Source: Billgrantia bachuensis
Lineage (GTDB): Bacteria > Pseudomonadota > Gammaproteobacteria > Pseudomonadales > Halomonadaceae
Direction: 5' to 3'
Length of the DNA stretch: 64,000 nucleotides
Assembly (NCBI RefSeq): GCF_011742165.1
Contig: NZ_JAAQTO010000002.1
Location: forward strand, 62,001 to 126,000
Positions 27,428 through 38,469 of this stretch are shown here, in pieces (the stretch's first letter is position 1; every line of letters starts with the position of its first letter). The translations under genes were made by a program, and so were the position numbers. Under the pieces are notes generated by a model. The model saw nothing but the letters and a program-made list of their open reading frames with translations. It made no database searches and was not told where the DNA came from.

Positions 27428-28363
27428 TCAAGCCTCGAAGGGCAGGCCGAGCAGCGCCTTGACGTGCGCCTCGGCACTGCGCCCCAGGGAGTCCAAGTCG
27501 TAGCCGCCTTCTAGCACCGATACCAGGCGATTGTCGGCATACAGCGCGGCGATATCCAAGGCCAGCCGGGTGATCCAGTAATAATCTTCGTCCTCCAGGC
27601 ATAGCTCGGCCAGAGGATCCTCACGATGCGCATCAAAGCCGGCCGAAACCAATACCAGCTCGGGCTTGAAGGCGTGCAGCGCCGGCAGCCAGTCGTTCTC
27701 GATCGCACGACGGAAGGCGGCGCTACCGGTACCGGCCTCCAGCGGTGTATTGATCACGTTCTGCCACTCGCTGCGCAGATAGCGCCAGGGGTAGAAGGGG
27801 AACTGGAAGCTGGAGCAGATCAGTATGTCCGGATCGTCCTTGAAGATATCGATGGTGCCGTTGCACTGATGCACATCGAAGTCGAGGATGGCAATACGTC
27901 GCGCCCCGTAGCGTGTTCGTGCATGCGCCGCGCCGACAGCGACGTTGTTGTAGAAGCAGAAGCCCATGGCGTCGGTAGCTTCGGCATGATGCCCGGGCGG
28001 GCGAACGGCGCAGAATACATTGTCGGCCTGGCCGCGATAGACCTGGTCGACGCCTCGGATCACTGCGCCCGCCGCCACGCGGGCGGCATCCAGGCTGTCG
28101 GGATTCATCATGGTATCGCTGTCCAGCGTCACGATGCCCGACTGGGGAACGCACTTGTCGAGCGCACGCAGGTGGCGCAGGGGATGCACGCGGCCAAGCT
28201 CCTCCTCGCTGGCAGGGCGGGCTTCCGATTGCATGGTCTGCTGCAGCAACCCGCTCAGGGCCAGACGGGCGCGTATGGCTTCGAGTCTCAGGGGGCTTTC
28301 GGGGTGCTCGGGGCCCATATGGTGAAGGTCACAATCGGGGTGCGAGATGAACGCTGTGATCAT
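27428..28363 (-). CDS. Histone-deacetylase-like amidohydrolase (acetylpolyamine/acetyl-lysine deacetylase family)
   Basis: 311 residues; start at MITAFISHPDC with GGAG 7 bp upstream. The zinc-enzyme motifs are RPPGHHAE (active-site His pair), LDFDVHQCNGT (metal ligands) and LVSAGFDAHREDPL. Substrates of bacterial members include acetylpolyamines and acetyl-lysine. It is divergent from a predicted protein acetyltransferase 108 bp away, so the pair could add and remove acetyl groups. Confidence 0.9.
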   Translation of the reverse strand: MITAFISHPDCDLHHMGPEHPESPLRLEAIRARLALSGLLQQTMQSEARPASEEELGRVHPLRHLRALDKCVPQSGIVTLDSDTMMNPDSLDAARVAAGAVIRGVDQVYRGQADNVFCAVRPPGHHAEATDAMGFCFYNNVAVGAAHARTRYGARRIAILDFDVHQCNGTIDIFKDDPDILICSSFQFPFYPWRYLRSEWQNVINTPLEAGTGSAAFRRAIENDWLPALHAFKPELVLVSAGFDAHREDPLAELCLEDEDYYWITRLALDIAALYADNRLVSVLEGGYDLDSLGRSAEAHVKALLGLPFEA

Positions 28364-28471
28364 ATGGAACTCCAGAGTGACTGAAGTCACCTTAATGCGC
28401 GCAGGCCCTTGCACAACAGTGTCAATAAGTCGTACACAAGGAGGCATATACAACTTTGGTGAGGTGACGTC

Positions 28472-31219
28472 TTGAGCACCCGATTCCTGCGCCACTTCTT
28501 CGAACCTCGAACCATCGCCGTGATCGGCGCCTCGGAAAAACCCCACTCCATCGGCGGCATTGTGATTCGCAACCTGCAGGAAGCCGGCTTTACCGGGCAG
28601 CTGTGGGCGGTCAATCGCAAAGGCTACGAGACGGTTTTTGGGCAAGCCTGTGTCTCACGGATCAGCGAACTGCCCGAGACACCCGATCTCGCCGTCGTCT
28701 GTACGCCGGCCGCGACCCTGCCCAAGGTGATCTCGCGCCTGGGGCGGATTGGCGTCAAGGCGGCACTGGTACTGTCGGGCGGGGCCCACCTCGACGAGGC
28801 CGAAGGAGACAAGGGCTCGATCCGCGAGCGCATGCTGCTGTCCGCGCGCGAGTCGGGCATACGCGTGCTGGGGCCGGAGTGCATGGGCCTGATCGTACCG
28901 GGACGACACATCAACGCCTCCTACTCCAGCCAGCCGGTCAAGGCGGGCAAGGTCGCCTACCTGGGGCAGTCGGGCATGCTCGGTAATGCCATGATCGATT
29001 GGGCAGCGGGACGCGGTATCGGTTTCTCGCACCTGATCACGGTGGGAGACAGTGTCGACGTCATGCTTCCCGACCTGATCGACTACATCAACCAGTACGC
29101 CCCGACCCAGGCCATTCTGCTTCATCTGGAGCGCATTCAGGATGCCCAGCACTTCATGACCGCCCTGCGCGACGCCTCTCGTCACCGCCTGGTACTGGCG
29201 ATCAAGAGCGGTCGCACGCCGCAGTCCGACCTTTCCGACATGCCACCGACCCCGGGCATCGCCAACCGCGACGTGGTCTTCGATGCCGCCTTCTCGCGTG
29301 CCGGTGTGGTACGAGTCAACGATTCCGACGAACTGTTCGATGCGCTGATGACACTGTCGCAGATGCGACCGCTCAAGGGCGACCGCCTGGCCATCGTCTC
29401 AAACGGCCTGGGACCCGCCATGCTGGCCATCGACAAATTGATCAGCGCCGGAGGAAGCTTGGCGAGCTTCAGTGCGGAGACACGCCAAGCGTTACGGCAG
29501 GGTGAGTTCGACATGAGCAAGCCTGGCGAGAACCCGGTGGACCTGGGCGGAAACGCCTCGCCGGAGCGCTTCGTCGAAGCGCTGGAGATCGTCACGGGGG
29601 ACCCCAGCGTCGACGCCGTGCTGGTAGTGCATGCCCCCACTCGCCTGGCGCCCTCGAAGATCACTGCCCAGGCACTCATTGCCAATCGTAAGCGCTTCAA
29701 GCGCAACCTGCTGACCAGTTGGATGGGGCTTGAGGGGGCGCTCTATGCGCGCCACGAATGCAGCATGGCGGGTATTCCGACCTATGTCTCACCGGAAAAA
29801 GCGGTCAAGGCATTCATGCATATGGTCGACTACCAGCGCGTGCAGGCGCTGCTGCAGGAGACCCCTCCCAGCTTGCCGTTCAGTACCACCGCAGACATCC
29901 GCAGCCGCTGCCATACGCTCATCGAACAGGCCAGGGCCGAAGGGCGCGAGACCTTGTCGCACTCCGAGGCCGCCCAGGTACTCGAGGCCTACGGCATACC
30001 CGTGGCCCCTAGCCGCTATGTGCATACACCGGAGGAGGCCGCTGCCGCCGCGGAAGAGCTCGAAGGTCCCTGGGCGCTGAAGATAGTGCACGACGGCAAC
30101 TGCCGTCCGTTCCGCTACCGCAAGCACCCGCATCGCATCTCGGCGGGGCTGCTGCAGGACCTGCACGAACCGAGTCAGGTGGCTCAAGGGCTCAGCCGGC
30201 TCGGCGACAAGGTGCACGAAAAGTTTCCTCCGGTGAAGATTCGCGAGTACTGCCTGCAGCCCATGCAGCGCGGCAAGCAGTCGATGCAGATCTGCGCCGG
30301 CATCACCCGCGACTCGGTGTTCGGCCCGCTCATCGTGTTCGGCATCGGCGGCTACAAGGTCAATATCCTCGCGGACCGTCAAGTGGCGCTACCGCCACTG
30401 AACATGACCCTGGCCGCCGATGTGGTCGGTCGCACCCACGCCGCACGGTTGATTCGCGAGCACTCGAGCGACCCCGAACGCGACTTGGAAAGACTGTGCC
30501 AGCTACTGGTCAAGCTATCGCAAGTGGCCACGGACCTGCTCGAGCTGCGCGGGCTGGAGCTGAACCCCTTGCTGCTCAATCGCGACGGCATGCTGGCGGT
30601 GGATTTCGCCCTCGACCTCGGCTCACCGGCACGCTTCGCGATCATGCCGTACCCAGAGGAGTTGCGCGAGTGGGTGACCTTGAGCAACGGCATGCGGGTC
30701 GAGGTGCGCCCCATCCGCGCCGAGGACGCACCGCTAATCACCAATTTTCACAGCCAGCTGTCGGAGGAGAGCATTCGCTTTCGCTATTTCCACAACAAAT
30801 CCGACCTCAGCCAGCGCGACCTGTCGATCCTGTCCCATATCAACTACGACCGACAGATGGCTTTCATCGCCGAACACCAGCAAGAGGATGGCAGCAAGGA
30901 GATGCTCGGCGTGGTACGGGTGTGGAACGATCCCGATAACATCCGCACCGAGTTCTCCATCATCGTGCGCGACGACATGGCAGGGCAGGGGCTCGGCAGC
31001 CTGTTGATGAGGAAGATGATCGGCTACTGCAAGAGCGTGGGCACGCTGGAGATGATCGGCAAGATCATGGTCGACAACCACCCCATGCGGGCACTGATGA
31101 AGCACTTGGGCTTCCGCTGCCGCTACAACATGGAGGAGCAGGTGGTGGATGCAGTACTGCGCCTCAACGAGCCGCAGAGCGAATGGCAGCGGCATCGGTT
31201 GGAGAGCTTGCCGGACTAG
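28472..31219 (+). CDS. patZ: Pat/PatZ-type protein lysine acetyltransferase (acyl-CoA synthetase-like + GNAT)
   Basis: 915 residues, starting with TTG after GAGGTGA. It has a CoA-binding domain (about 1-130), a succinyl-CoA-ligase-like region (to about 450), an ATP-grasp domain (about 480-700) and a C-terminal GNAT domain (about 725-890, with DDMAGQGLGSLLMRKMI as the acetyl-CoA loop). This matches PatZ/YfiQ, which acetylates Acs-type enzymes. The CoA ligase at 11689 carries the target motif PKTRSGK. Confidence 0.9.
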   Translation: MSTRFLRHFFEPRTIAVIGASEKPHSIGGIVIRNLQEAGFTGQLWAVNRKGYETVFGQACVSRISELPETPDLAVVCTPAATLPKVISRLGRIGVKAALVLSGGAHLDEAEGDKGSIRERMLLSARESGIRVLGPECMGLIVPGRHINASYSSQPVKAGKVAYLGQSGMLGNAMIDWAAGRGIGFSHLITVGDSVDVMLPDLIDYINQYAPTQAILLHLERIQDAQHFMTALRDASRHRLVLAIKSGRTPQSDLSDMPPTPGIANRDVVFDAAFSRAGVVRVNDSDELFDALMTLSQMRPLKGDRLAIVSNGLGPAMLAIDKLISAGGSLASFSAETRQALRQGEFDMSKPGENPVDLGGNASPERFVEALEIVTGDPSVDAVLVVHAPTRLAPSKITAQALIANRKRFKRNLLTSWMGLEGALYARHECSMAGIPTYVSPEKAVKAFMHMVDYQRVQALLQETPPSLPFSTTADIRSRCHTLIEQARAEGRETLSHSEAAQVLEAYGIPVAPSRYVHTPEEAAAAAEELEGPWALKIVHDGNCRPFRYRKHPHRISAGLLQDLHEPSQVAQGLSRLGDKVHEKFPPVKIREYCLQPMQRGKQSMQICAGITRDSVFGPLIVFGIGGYKVNILADRQVALPPLNMTLAADVVGRTHAARLIREHSSDPERDLERLCQLLVKLSQVATDLLELRGLELNPLLLNRDGMLAVDFALDLGSPARFAIMPYPEELREWVTLSNGMRVEVRPIRAEDAPLITNFHSQLSEESIRFRYFHNKSDLSQRDLSILSHINYDRQMAFIAEHQQEDGSKEMLGVVRVWNDPDNIRTEFSIIVRDDMAGQGLGSLLMRKMIGYCKSVGTLEMIGKIMVDNHPMRALMKHLGFRCRYNMEEQVVDAVLRLNEPQSEWQRHRLESLPD

Positions 31220-31270
31220 CGGAAACCCCGATGCATTAATCAGGGTTTCCTATCGCTCGAGCTCAACCGG

Positions 31271-31912
31271 TCAGGGTGCCAGGCGGAAGGAGCGCCAGGC
31301 TTCGTCACGAAACTCGTAGCGGATGCGGTCGTGAAGCCGGCTCGGCTGCCCCTGCCAGAACTCGATCATGTCGGGGGTCACACGGTACCCGCCCCAATGC
31401 CCGGGCCGCGGGATATCCTGACCCTCGTAGGCTTGCTCGAAGCGGTGCTGACGCTCCTCGATCCAGTGGCGGTCGGGAATCACCACACTCTGAGTCGCGA
31501 CCCAGGCGCCCAGTTGGCTGGCACGGGGGCGGCTGTTGAAGTAGGCATCCGACTCCTCGTCACTCACCGGCTCCACCCGGCCCTCAACGCGGATTTGGCG
31601 CCCCAGGGAAGGCCACCAGAACACCAGCGCGGCATATGGCACGTTGGTCAGTTCACTGCCCTTGTGGCTGTGGTAGTTGGTGTAGAACACCAGGCCACGC
31701 TCGTCGTAGCCCTTCAACAGCACGATCCGCGCATGGGGCAGGCCTTGGCTGTCGACGGTTGCCAGGGTCATCACGTTGCCGTCTTCGCCCTCGGCATCCA
31801 GCGCCAGCGTCAGCCACTCGTCGAACAGCACCATGGGCTCTGCGGGCACCATGCCTTCCTCTAGCCTGCCTCCCTCGTAGTCGCGTCGGATGTCGGCAAT
31901 GTTGCGTGTCAT
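31271..31912 (-). CDS. pdxH: Pyridoxine/pyridoxamine 5'-phosphate oxidase
   Basis: 213 residues; start at MTRNIADIRRDYEGG, GGAG upstream. FMN-dependent oxidase making pyridoxal 5'-phosphate. Diagnostic stretches are LKGYDERGLVFYTNYHSHKG, VFWWPSLGRQIRVEGRVE and the C-terminal FWQGQPSRLHDRIRY. Single gene, followed by an AT-poor 51-bp gap after the convergent patZ. Confidence 0.95.
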   Translation of the reverse strand: MTRNIADIRRDYEGGRLEEGMVPAEPMVLFDEWLTLALDAEGEDGNVMTLATVDSQGLPHARIVLLKGYDERGLVFYTNYHSHKGSELTNVPYAALVFWWPSLGRQIRVEGRVEPVSDEESDAYFNSRPRASQLGAWVATQSVVIPDRHWIEERQHRFEQAYEGQDIPRPGHWGGYRVTPDMIEFWQGQPSRLHDRIRYEFRDEAWRSFRLAP

Positions 31913-32030
31913 GGCGTACTCCTCGTCCTTTTTGTTCATGGTCGCCGCTGAGGGGCAGCAGCACAACACCCGCGGCTTGACCAGCATCACTTATTACGAC
32001 ATCCGTACTCGGCGGGCATGCCCTCGCGCT

Positions 32031-33082
<1,052 letters not shown>

Positions 33083-33439
33083 TCAATCATTCGCGTGGAG
33101 CAAGGCGAGCACATCCTCGGGGGGGCGACCGATCACGGCGCGCTTACCGTCGTCGGCGATGGGCCGCTCCATCAGCTTGGGATGGCGGACGATGGCCGCG
33201 ATTACCTGCTCCTGGTCCTGCAGGTTGGTATCCTCGACCTCCTGCCACTCCGGCTCCTGGGTGCGTACCAGACGTTCGCCGTCGGCGTCGAGTCGCCCCA
33301 TCAGGTCGCGAAGCTCTTCCTCATTCAGCGGTTCGTCGAGATAGCGCCGCACCGCCACCTCGACACCGTGTTCCTCCAGTAACGCCAAGGCCTGGCGCGA
33401 CTTGGAACAGCGGGGGTTGTGATAGAGCGTAATGGCCAT
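33083..33439 (-). CDS. arsC: ArsC-family arsenate reductase (glutaredoxin type)
   Basis: 118 residues; start at MAITLYHNPRC. The catalytic Cys is in NPRCSKSRQAL and the family Arg in KLMERPIADDGKRAVIGRPPE. It would reduce arsenate with glutathione, though many chromosomal members without ars genes nearby may have other substrates. No arsB or arsR with a Cys pair is adjacent. Confidence 0.88.
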   Translation of the reverse strand: MAITLYHNPRCSKSRQALALLEEHGVEVAVRRYLDEPLNEEELRDLMGRLDADGERLVRTQEPEWQEVEDTNLQDQEQVIAAIVRHPKLMERPIADDGKRAVIGRPPEDVLALLHAND

Positions 33440-33532
33440 GCGAGACTCCTCGATCCTTGGAAGGCTGGCCCATATTGTAGAAGGGGCGCCGTGTCGGCCA
33501 CAACCGCAGCCATCCACAATGGTCCGTGTCGA

Positions 33533-33988
33533 TCAGTTGGTTGCGCCAGCGCTAGAGGGGCGCTGCAGTTCGCTCATGCGTCGATACACCCAGGCCATGC
33601 GGCCATCATCGAGACGCATGGGCACGCGTTCGTAGCGAATTCCCAGGCGCTCGTAACGGTCCAGACGCTTCAGCTCGTCGGCATCGACCACGATGGCCTC
33701 GCCCTCGACTCGCCCGCCCGAGGCCTCGGTCAGGTCCAGCCCTTCGCGGCGAAACCCCTCGATAGAAGCCGGCTCGGTTTCTCCAGCGCGCCCCATCACC
33801 ACCCAGCGGATCGGCGCAAGGCGCAACGTGCCATAGACGAACACGACATGCTCGCCCTTTTCAATGTGAGGCAAGTGATCAGGACGCTCATAAGTGAACG
33901 GGCTCAGCATGGTGAGCCAGAGCCAGCCCAACACGGCCAGCAGGGCGGCGAACAGGCTCATCACGACATAGAGAGAGCGAGGGCGCAT
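33533..33988 (-). CDS. Membrane-anchored gamma-glutamylcyclotransferase-fold protein
   Basis: 151 residues; ATG at 33988 with AAGGAG 6 bp upstream. An N-terminal membrane helix (about residues 6-26) is followed by an AIG2/GGCT-like domain with the substrate loop VFVYGTLRLAP and the acidic VEGEAIVVDADELKRLDRYE block. GGCT-fold enzymes cyclise gamma-glutamyl groups; a membrane-anchored form is unusual. Confidence 0.75.
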   Translation of the reverse strand: MRPRSLYVVMSLFAALLAVLGWLWLTMLSPFTYERPDHLPHIEKGEHVVFVYGTLRLAPIRWVVMGRAGETEPASIEGFRREGLDLTEASGGRVEGEAIVVDADELKRLDRYERLGIRYERVPMRLDDGRMAWVYRRMSELQRPSSAGATN

Positions 33989-34110
33989 GCGCACTCCTTG
34001 AGTTTTCGTGCCAGCTATCCTGCCATGGCAGAGGGAGAGCTGTCCGGTTCAACGTGGGCTCGAAGCTCTGTTAGGATGCAAAGCAAGGCTCGATACAGTG
34101 GAGGATGCCC

Positions 34111-34704
34111 ATGACTCAGTCAGCGCACGACGATAAGGACTTCAGGGCATTGATGGGAGACGTGAAGCCGCTGCGCAGGAGCGTCAATCGAGCCGATCCA
34201 GGTTCGCGCCGCTCGCCCCCCACCGAGGCACAGTTGGCGCGGCGCGAGAGCGCTCAAGCGGATCTCGGTCAGGACAGCTTCCTGTCGGACGACTTCGTCG
34301 AGTTGTTGCCACCGTTCGACCCTATCGAGTTCCGTCGTGACGGCATTCAGCAGGGCGTCGTCGACCGTCTGCGCCACGGCGGTTATGCAGCCCAGTCGCG
34401 CCTGCACCTGCTGCGCCGCCCGCTGGCCGAATGCCGGCGAGCGCTGCCGCCTTTCATCCACGAGGCCTATGCCCACGACCTGCGCTCGGTGCTGATCGTG
34501 CATGGTCGTGGCTCGGAGATCGACAGCCCAGCCAACGTGCTGCGTTCCTACCTGGTCAAATGGCTCGCTCAGTTCGACCAGGTACAGGCTTACGTGTCGG
34601 CCCAGCAGGCCGACGGCGGGTTGGGCGCGACCTGGGTCATGTTGCGCAAGAGCGAAAGGGCGAAGGCGGACAACCGCGAGCGCCAGCAGAAGCGGCGCGG
34701 CTGA
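34111..34704 (+). CDS. smrA: Smr-domain DNA endonuclease-like protein (SmrA/YdaL type)
   Basis: 197 residues. The ATG at 34111 is chosen because GGAGG sits 6 bp upstream; the ATG at 34105 would abut it. The Smr domain (about residues 90-185) shows LRSVLIVHGRGS and LVKWLAQFDQVQAYVSAQQ. Proteins of this type nick or cleave DNA or RNA. The N-terminal third is basic and probably disordered. Confidence 0.85.
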   Translation: MTQSAHDDKDFRALMGDVKPLRRSVNRADPGSRRSPPTEAQLARRESAQADLGQDSFLSDDFVELLPPFDPIEFRRDGIQQGVVDRLRHGGYAAQSRLHLLRRPLAECRRALPPFIHEAYAHDLRSVLIVHGRGSEIDSPANVLRSYLVKWLAQFDQVQAYVSAQQADGGLGATWVMLRKSERAKADNRERQQKRRG

Positions 34705-34715
34705 TCCGCAACGGC

Positions 34716-34744
34716 AAAAAGCCGGCACGTGGCCGGCTTTTTTT
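34716..34744 (+). terminator. Rho-independent terminator after smrA
   Basis: AAAAGCCGGC (34717-34726) and GCCGGCTTTT (34732-34741) with loop ACGTG, continuing into a T-run. The A-run makes it work in both directions, also for the convergent DUF934/cysI operon. Confidence 0.9.
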
Positions 34745-34765
34745 AGCACCGAGCGGAGGCCCAGG

Positions 34766-35296
34766 CTAAGCCAGGGCCGGTTCACGTTCCAAGGCTTCAC
34801 GCATGCGCTGGCGAAACAGAGGTTCGGCCACGTCGACGGCCGGCTGATAGGCACGGCTGAAGGCATTCAGCGCCTGCAGGGCATCTTCCAGCCACTGGTC
34901 CTCGCGCAGCGACAGGGCGTCGAACCCACAGCGGCTGAGGAAGAAGACCTGGTCGACGAGCACGTCGCCAATGGCACGAATCTCGCCGTCGTAGCCATAA
35001 CGCTCGCGTAACAGCCGCGCCAGGCTATAGCCACGGCCATCGGTGAACTTGGGGAAGTCGATGGCGATCAATGGTGCGCCAGACAGCTCCTCGGCCAGTT
35101 CCGGTGTCAGCTCGGTGTCGCTCGACAGCCAGGGTGCCAGTTCATGGCCACGCTCCGACGCCTGCCAGCGTGAAAGGGGCACGATGGCAGGGGAGTCGGG
35201 CAGTGCCGCCTCCTCGTCTCGAACCAGCTCCCAGCGGTCCTCGGCCGGCTTGCCGCCACGGATGAAGGGGCGTACGGAGGCGTTCTGATCAGGCAT
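34766..35296 (-). CDS. DUF934 protein, sulfite-reductase partner
   Basis: 176 residues; start at MPDQNASVRPFIRGGK, overlapping the cysI end by 8 bp. DUF934 proteins are regularly encoded just after ferredoxin-type sulfite reductases and are thought to act in assimilatory sulfate reduction. Conserved DFPKFTDGRGYSLARLLRER and GDVLVDQVFFLSRCGFD are present. Confidence 0.85.
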   Translation of the reverse strand: MPDQNASVRPFIRGGKPAEDRWELVRDEEAALPDSPAIVPLSRWQASERGHELAPWLSSDTELTPELAEELSGAPLIAIDFPKFTDGRGYSLARLLRERYGYDGEIRAIGDVLVDQVFFLSRCGFDALSLREDQWLEDALQALNAFSRAYQPAVDVAEPLFRQRMREALEREPALA

Positions 35297-36941
35297 ATAC
35301 CCGCTCCTTGAAAGGCTTGAGGCCGATACGGCGATACGTCTCGATGAAGGTCTCGCCCTCGGCACGCTCGCCGACGTAGACCTGCAGCACCTTGTCGATG
35401 ACCTCGGGCACGCTCTCGCGATCGAACGAGGGGCCCAGGATCTTGCCCAGCGACGATTCGTTGCCCTGGGCACCGCCGAGCGAGATCTGGTACCACTCCT
35501 CGCCCTTCTTGTCGACGCCGAGAATACCGATATGGCCGACATGGTGATGGCCGCAGGCGTTCATGCAGCCGGAGATGTTGAGATCCAGCGGCCCCAAGTC
35601 GTAGAGATAATCGATGTCCTCGAAGCGCTCCTGGATGGCCTGAGCGACCGGAATCGACTTGGCGTTGGCCAGGGCGCAATAGTCGCCACCAGGGCAGCAG
35701 ATCAGGTCGGCCAGGGTCCCCACGGTCGGGTTGGCCAGGCCGAGTTCCTGCAGGCGCTGCCAGAGCTCTTCCAGACGATCCACCGCCACGTCGGCCAGCA
35801 CCAGGTTCTGCTCGTGGGTGACGCGGATCTCTCCATGGCTGAATTCGTCGGCCAAATCGGCGACCTGATGCATTTGCTCCCAGGTCAAATCGCCCGGGGA
35901 GTGGCCGCTACGCTTGAGCGACAGCGTGACCGCCTTGTAGCCCGGCACCTTGTGGCCGTGCACGTTATTGGTCACGAAGCGGGCGAAGGCGCGATTCTCG
36001 ACGCGCAGGCGCTCGAAGTCGGCAATCGACTCCTCGCTTACGGCGCGACGCTCCGGATCGACGAAGTGCGAGTGCATCGCCTCGACCGCTTCGCGAGTCA
36101 GCGTCTGCGGCCCATCCTTGAGGTGCGCCCATTCGGCGTCGACCCTGCGACGGAACTCTTCGACGCCCAGCGCCTTGACCAGGATCTTGATGCGCGCCTT
36201 GAACTTGTTGTCGCGGCGGCCGAACTGGTTGTAGACGCGTACCAGCGCCTCCAGGTAGGTCAACAGGTGCTGCCACGGCAGGTCGTCGCGTACTACCTCG
36301 CCGATCATCGGTGTGCGCCCAAGGCCGCCCCCGGCCAGCACCTTGACACGCACCTCGCCCTGGTCGTCGCGCCACAGGCGCAGGCCCACATCATGAACCT
36401 GGATGGCGGCACGATCTTCGGCAGCTCCCGTCACCGCAATCTTGAACTTGCGCGGCAGGTAGGTGAATTCGGGGTGGAAGGTCGACCACTGACGAATCAG
36501 CTCGCACCAAGGGCGCGGATCGACTTCCTCATCCTCGGCAATGCCGGCGAACTGGTCGGTAGAGGTGTTGCGGATGTCGTTACCGCTGGTCTGGATCGCG
36601 TGCATCTGCACGCTGGCAAGCTCGGCCAGCATGTCGGGCACCGTTTCCAGCTTCGGCCAGTTCAACTGCAGATTGGTACGGGTGGTGAAGTGCCCGTAGC
36701 CGCGGTCGAAGTCGCGCGCCAGGTCACCCAGCTTGCGCAGCTGATAGGAAGCCAGCATGCCGTAGGGAATGGCGATGCGCAGCATGGGCGCGTAACGCTG
36801 GACATAGAGCCCGTTCTGCACGCGCAGCGGCAGAAATTCTTCGTCGCTGATCCGGCCGGCCAGATAGCGGTTCATCTGGTCGCGAAACTGGGCGACGCGT
36901 TCATTGACCAGAGTCTGATCATGTGTGTCGTAGCGATACAT
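35289..36941 (-). CDS. cysI: Sulfite/nitrite reductase hemoprotein (CysI-like)
   Basis: 550 residues. The siroheme/[4Fe-4S] ligands are in ICCPGGDYCALA and NISGCMNACGHHHVGHIG, about residues 425 and 470. The N-terminal YGMLASYQLRKLGDLARDFD and TRTNLQLNWPKLE match the assimilatory sulfite reductase family. It reduces sulfite to sulfide for cysteine. It forms an operon with the DUF934 gene. The AT-rich 36942-37078 stretch upstream is the likely promoter region. Confidence 0.92.
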   Translation of the reverse strand: MYRYDTHDQTLVNERVAQFRDQMNRYLAGRISDEEFLPLRVQNGLYVQRYAPMLRIAIPYGMLASYQLRKLGDLARDFDRGYGHFTTRTNLQLNWPKLETVPDMLAELASVQMHAIQTSGNDIRNTSTDQFAGIAEDEEVDPRPWCELIRQWSTFHPEFTYLPRKFKIAVTGAAEDRAAIQVHDVGLRLWRDDQGEVRVKVLAGGGLGRTPMIGEVVRDDLPWQHLLTYLEALVRVYNQFGRRDNKFKARIKILVKALGVEEFRRRVDAEWAHLKDGPQTLTREAVEAMHSHFVDPERRAVSEESIADFERLRVENRAFARFVTNNVHGHKVPGYKAVTLSLKRSGHSPGDLTWEQMHQVADLADEFSHGEIRVTHEQNLVLADVAVDRLEELWQRLQELGLANPTVGTLADLICCPGGDYCALANAKSIPVAQAIQERFEDIDYLYDLGPLDLNISGCMNACGHHHVGHIGILGVDKKGEEWYQISLGGAQGNESSLGKILGPSFDRESVPEVIDKVLQVYVGERAEGETFIETYRRIGLKPFKERVYA

Positions 36942-37078
36942 TCAGCCGGTCCTGCTGCTAGGGGATTGGCGAAGCGTCAGGGGGCACCATAACGCCCCTG
37001 GCATATTCTATGAAAGAATAAATATTTATATTTTTTATACGTAAAAGCATATAAAGCGTCAAGTCGGCTCTGCGCCGC

Positions 37079-38407
37079 TCAGACTTGTAGCCGCAGCCAC
37101 TGGCGGCGCTGCCAGATCATCGCGAACCAGAGTGAATTCAGGCAGCGATAGCCGAGCTGTACCCACCAGATGCCCAGTAGCCCCGTCTCCATGACTACGC
37201 CGACCCACCAGGCCAACGGCAGGAAAACCAGCCATTGCAGAGTCAGCGTGGTGGTCATCACGGTGCGATTGGCGCCGGCGCCAAGCAGGGCCTGGCCCAG
37301 TACCAGGGCGGCCGCATCGAGTACGATCATGACCGCGGTGAGCTGCAACGGAAGGCGAGCCAAGGCTATCAGTTCTCGATCATGCAGGAAAAGACCCAGC
37401 ACCTGGTCGGGAAACGCCGCCAGGGGCAACGCCAGTGCGGCCAGGCATAGCCAGGCCAGGCGTACCACGTCCCAACCCCAGCGGTGCGCCTCCCCATGGG
37501 CCTGCTGACCGAGCGATTGGCCCACTAGACTCATCGCGGCCATGCCCAGCCCCACACCGGGCAATATCAACAGCAATGACAGGTTCACCAGCACGTGGCC
37601 CACAGCGACGCTGGCCGTGTCGATTCGGCCCAGGATCCAGAACAGCACTGCGTAACCTGCGGCGAACCAGAGCTGTTGAAAGGAGTGCGGCGCTGCCAGG
37701 CGCAGAGTGGTCAAGAGCGCAGGGCGCTGGGGCAGGCCGGTAAGAAACCCACTGGGCACGGCGCGGCGGAAGCTGAGCAGTACCCAGAGCCCGAGGCCCG
37801 CGAACAGCGAAAGGGTGGTTCCCGCACCGGCACCAGCCGCTCCCATGGCCGGCAGACCCAGGTGGCCGAAGATCAGGCCGATGCTGGCCGCCACGTTGAC
37901 GACGTGCATCATCAGCATGATGCGCAGGTAGAAACCACTCTGTTCGATGCCGTTCCAGTAGCCGCGAAAGCAGAAGATCATCGCCACGGCAACGAGCGAC
38001 AGCACCCGCCAGCGGAAGTAATCCACTGCCACGGCATTCACTTCCACATCGGGATTGAGTAGCTCCATCAGCCGTGGCGCCTGCCACAGGCAGAGCAGGG
38101 TGACGGGCAGCGATATCAACAGCGCAATGACCAACCCCGCATTGAGCGGCAGGGCACGCTGCTGCCAGGCTTGCTCGCCATGTCGCCAGGCTGTTTGCGC
38201 CTGCACGCCCGAAGAGAGCCCGAACACCAGCGCGGTAATCAGGAACATGGCATAGCCGCCGATACCTACGCCGGCCAGGGGTACTTCGCCGAGCGAGCCG
38301 ACCAGGGCCGCATCGATCAGATTGATCAGACTCTGGGTCAACATCGCGGCAATGATCGGCACGGCGAGGCTCAGAATACGCCGGCGGCGGATCGAGTCGG
38401 GTAGCAT
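37079..38407 (-). CDS. MATE-family efflux transporter (DinF-like)
   Basis: About 443 residues from the ATG at 38407; a GTG at 38443 is an alternative and neither has a strong ribosome site. Twelve membrane helices in two halves are visible. The first helix region shows LSLAVPIIAAMLTQSLINLIDAALVGSLG in two parts, typical of DinF/NorM-type drug or metabolite exporters. The substrate is not evident. Confidence 0.85.
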   Translation of the reverse strand: MLPDSIRRRRILSLAVPIIAAMLTQSLINLIDAALVGSLGEVPLAGVGIGGYAMFLITALVFGLSSGVQAQTAWRHGEQAWQQRALPLNAGLVIALLISLPVTLLCLWQAPRLMELLNPDVEVNAVAVDYFRWRVLSLVAVAMIFCFRGYWNGIEQSGFYLRIMLMMHVVNVAASIGLIFGHLGLPAMGAAGAGAGTTLSLFAGLGLWVLLSFRRAVPSGFLTGLPQRPALLTTLRLAAPHSFQQLWFAAGYAVLFWILGRIDTASVAVGHVLVNLSLLLILPGVGLGMAAMSLVGQSLGQQAHGEAHRWGWDVVRLAWLCLAALALPLAAFPDQVLGLFLHDRELIALARLPLQLTAVMIVLDAAALVLGQALLGAGANRTVMTTTLTLQWLVFLPLAWWVGVVMETGLLGIWWVQLGYRCLNSLWFAMIWQRRQWLRLQV

Positions 38408-38469
38408 CCGTCTATCGCTGGTTTCGGCAGGCGCCCACGCCACAGGCGTAGGCGCGCTTGGCGCTGGTA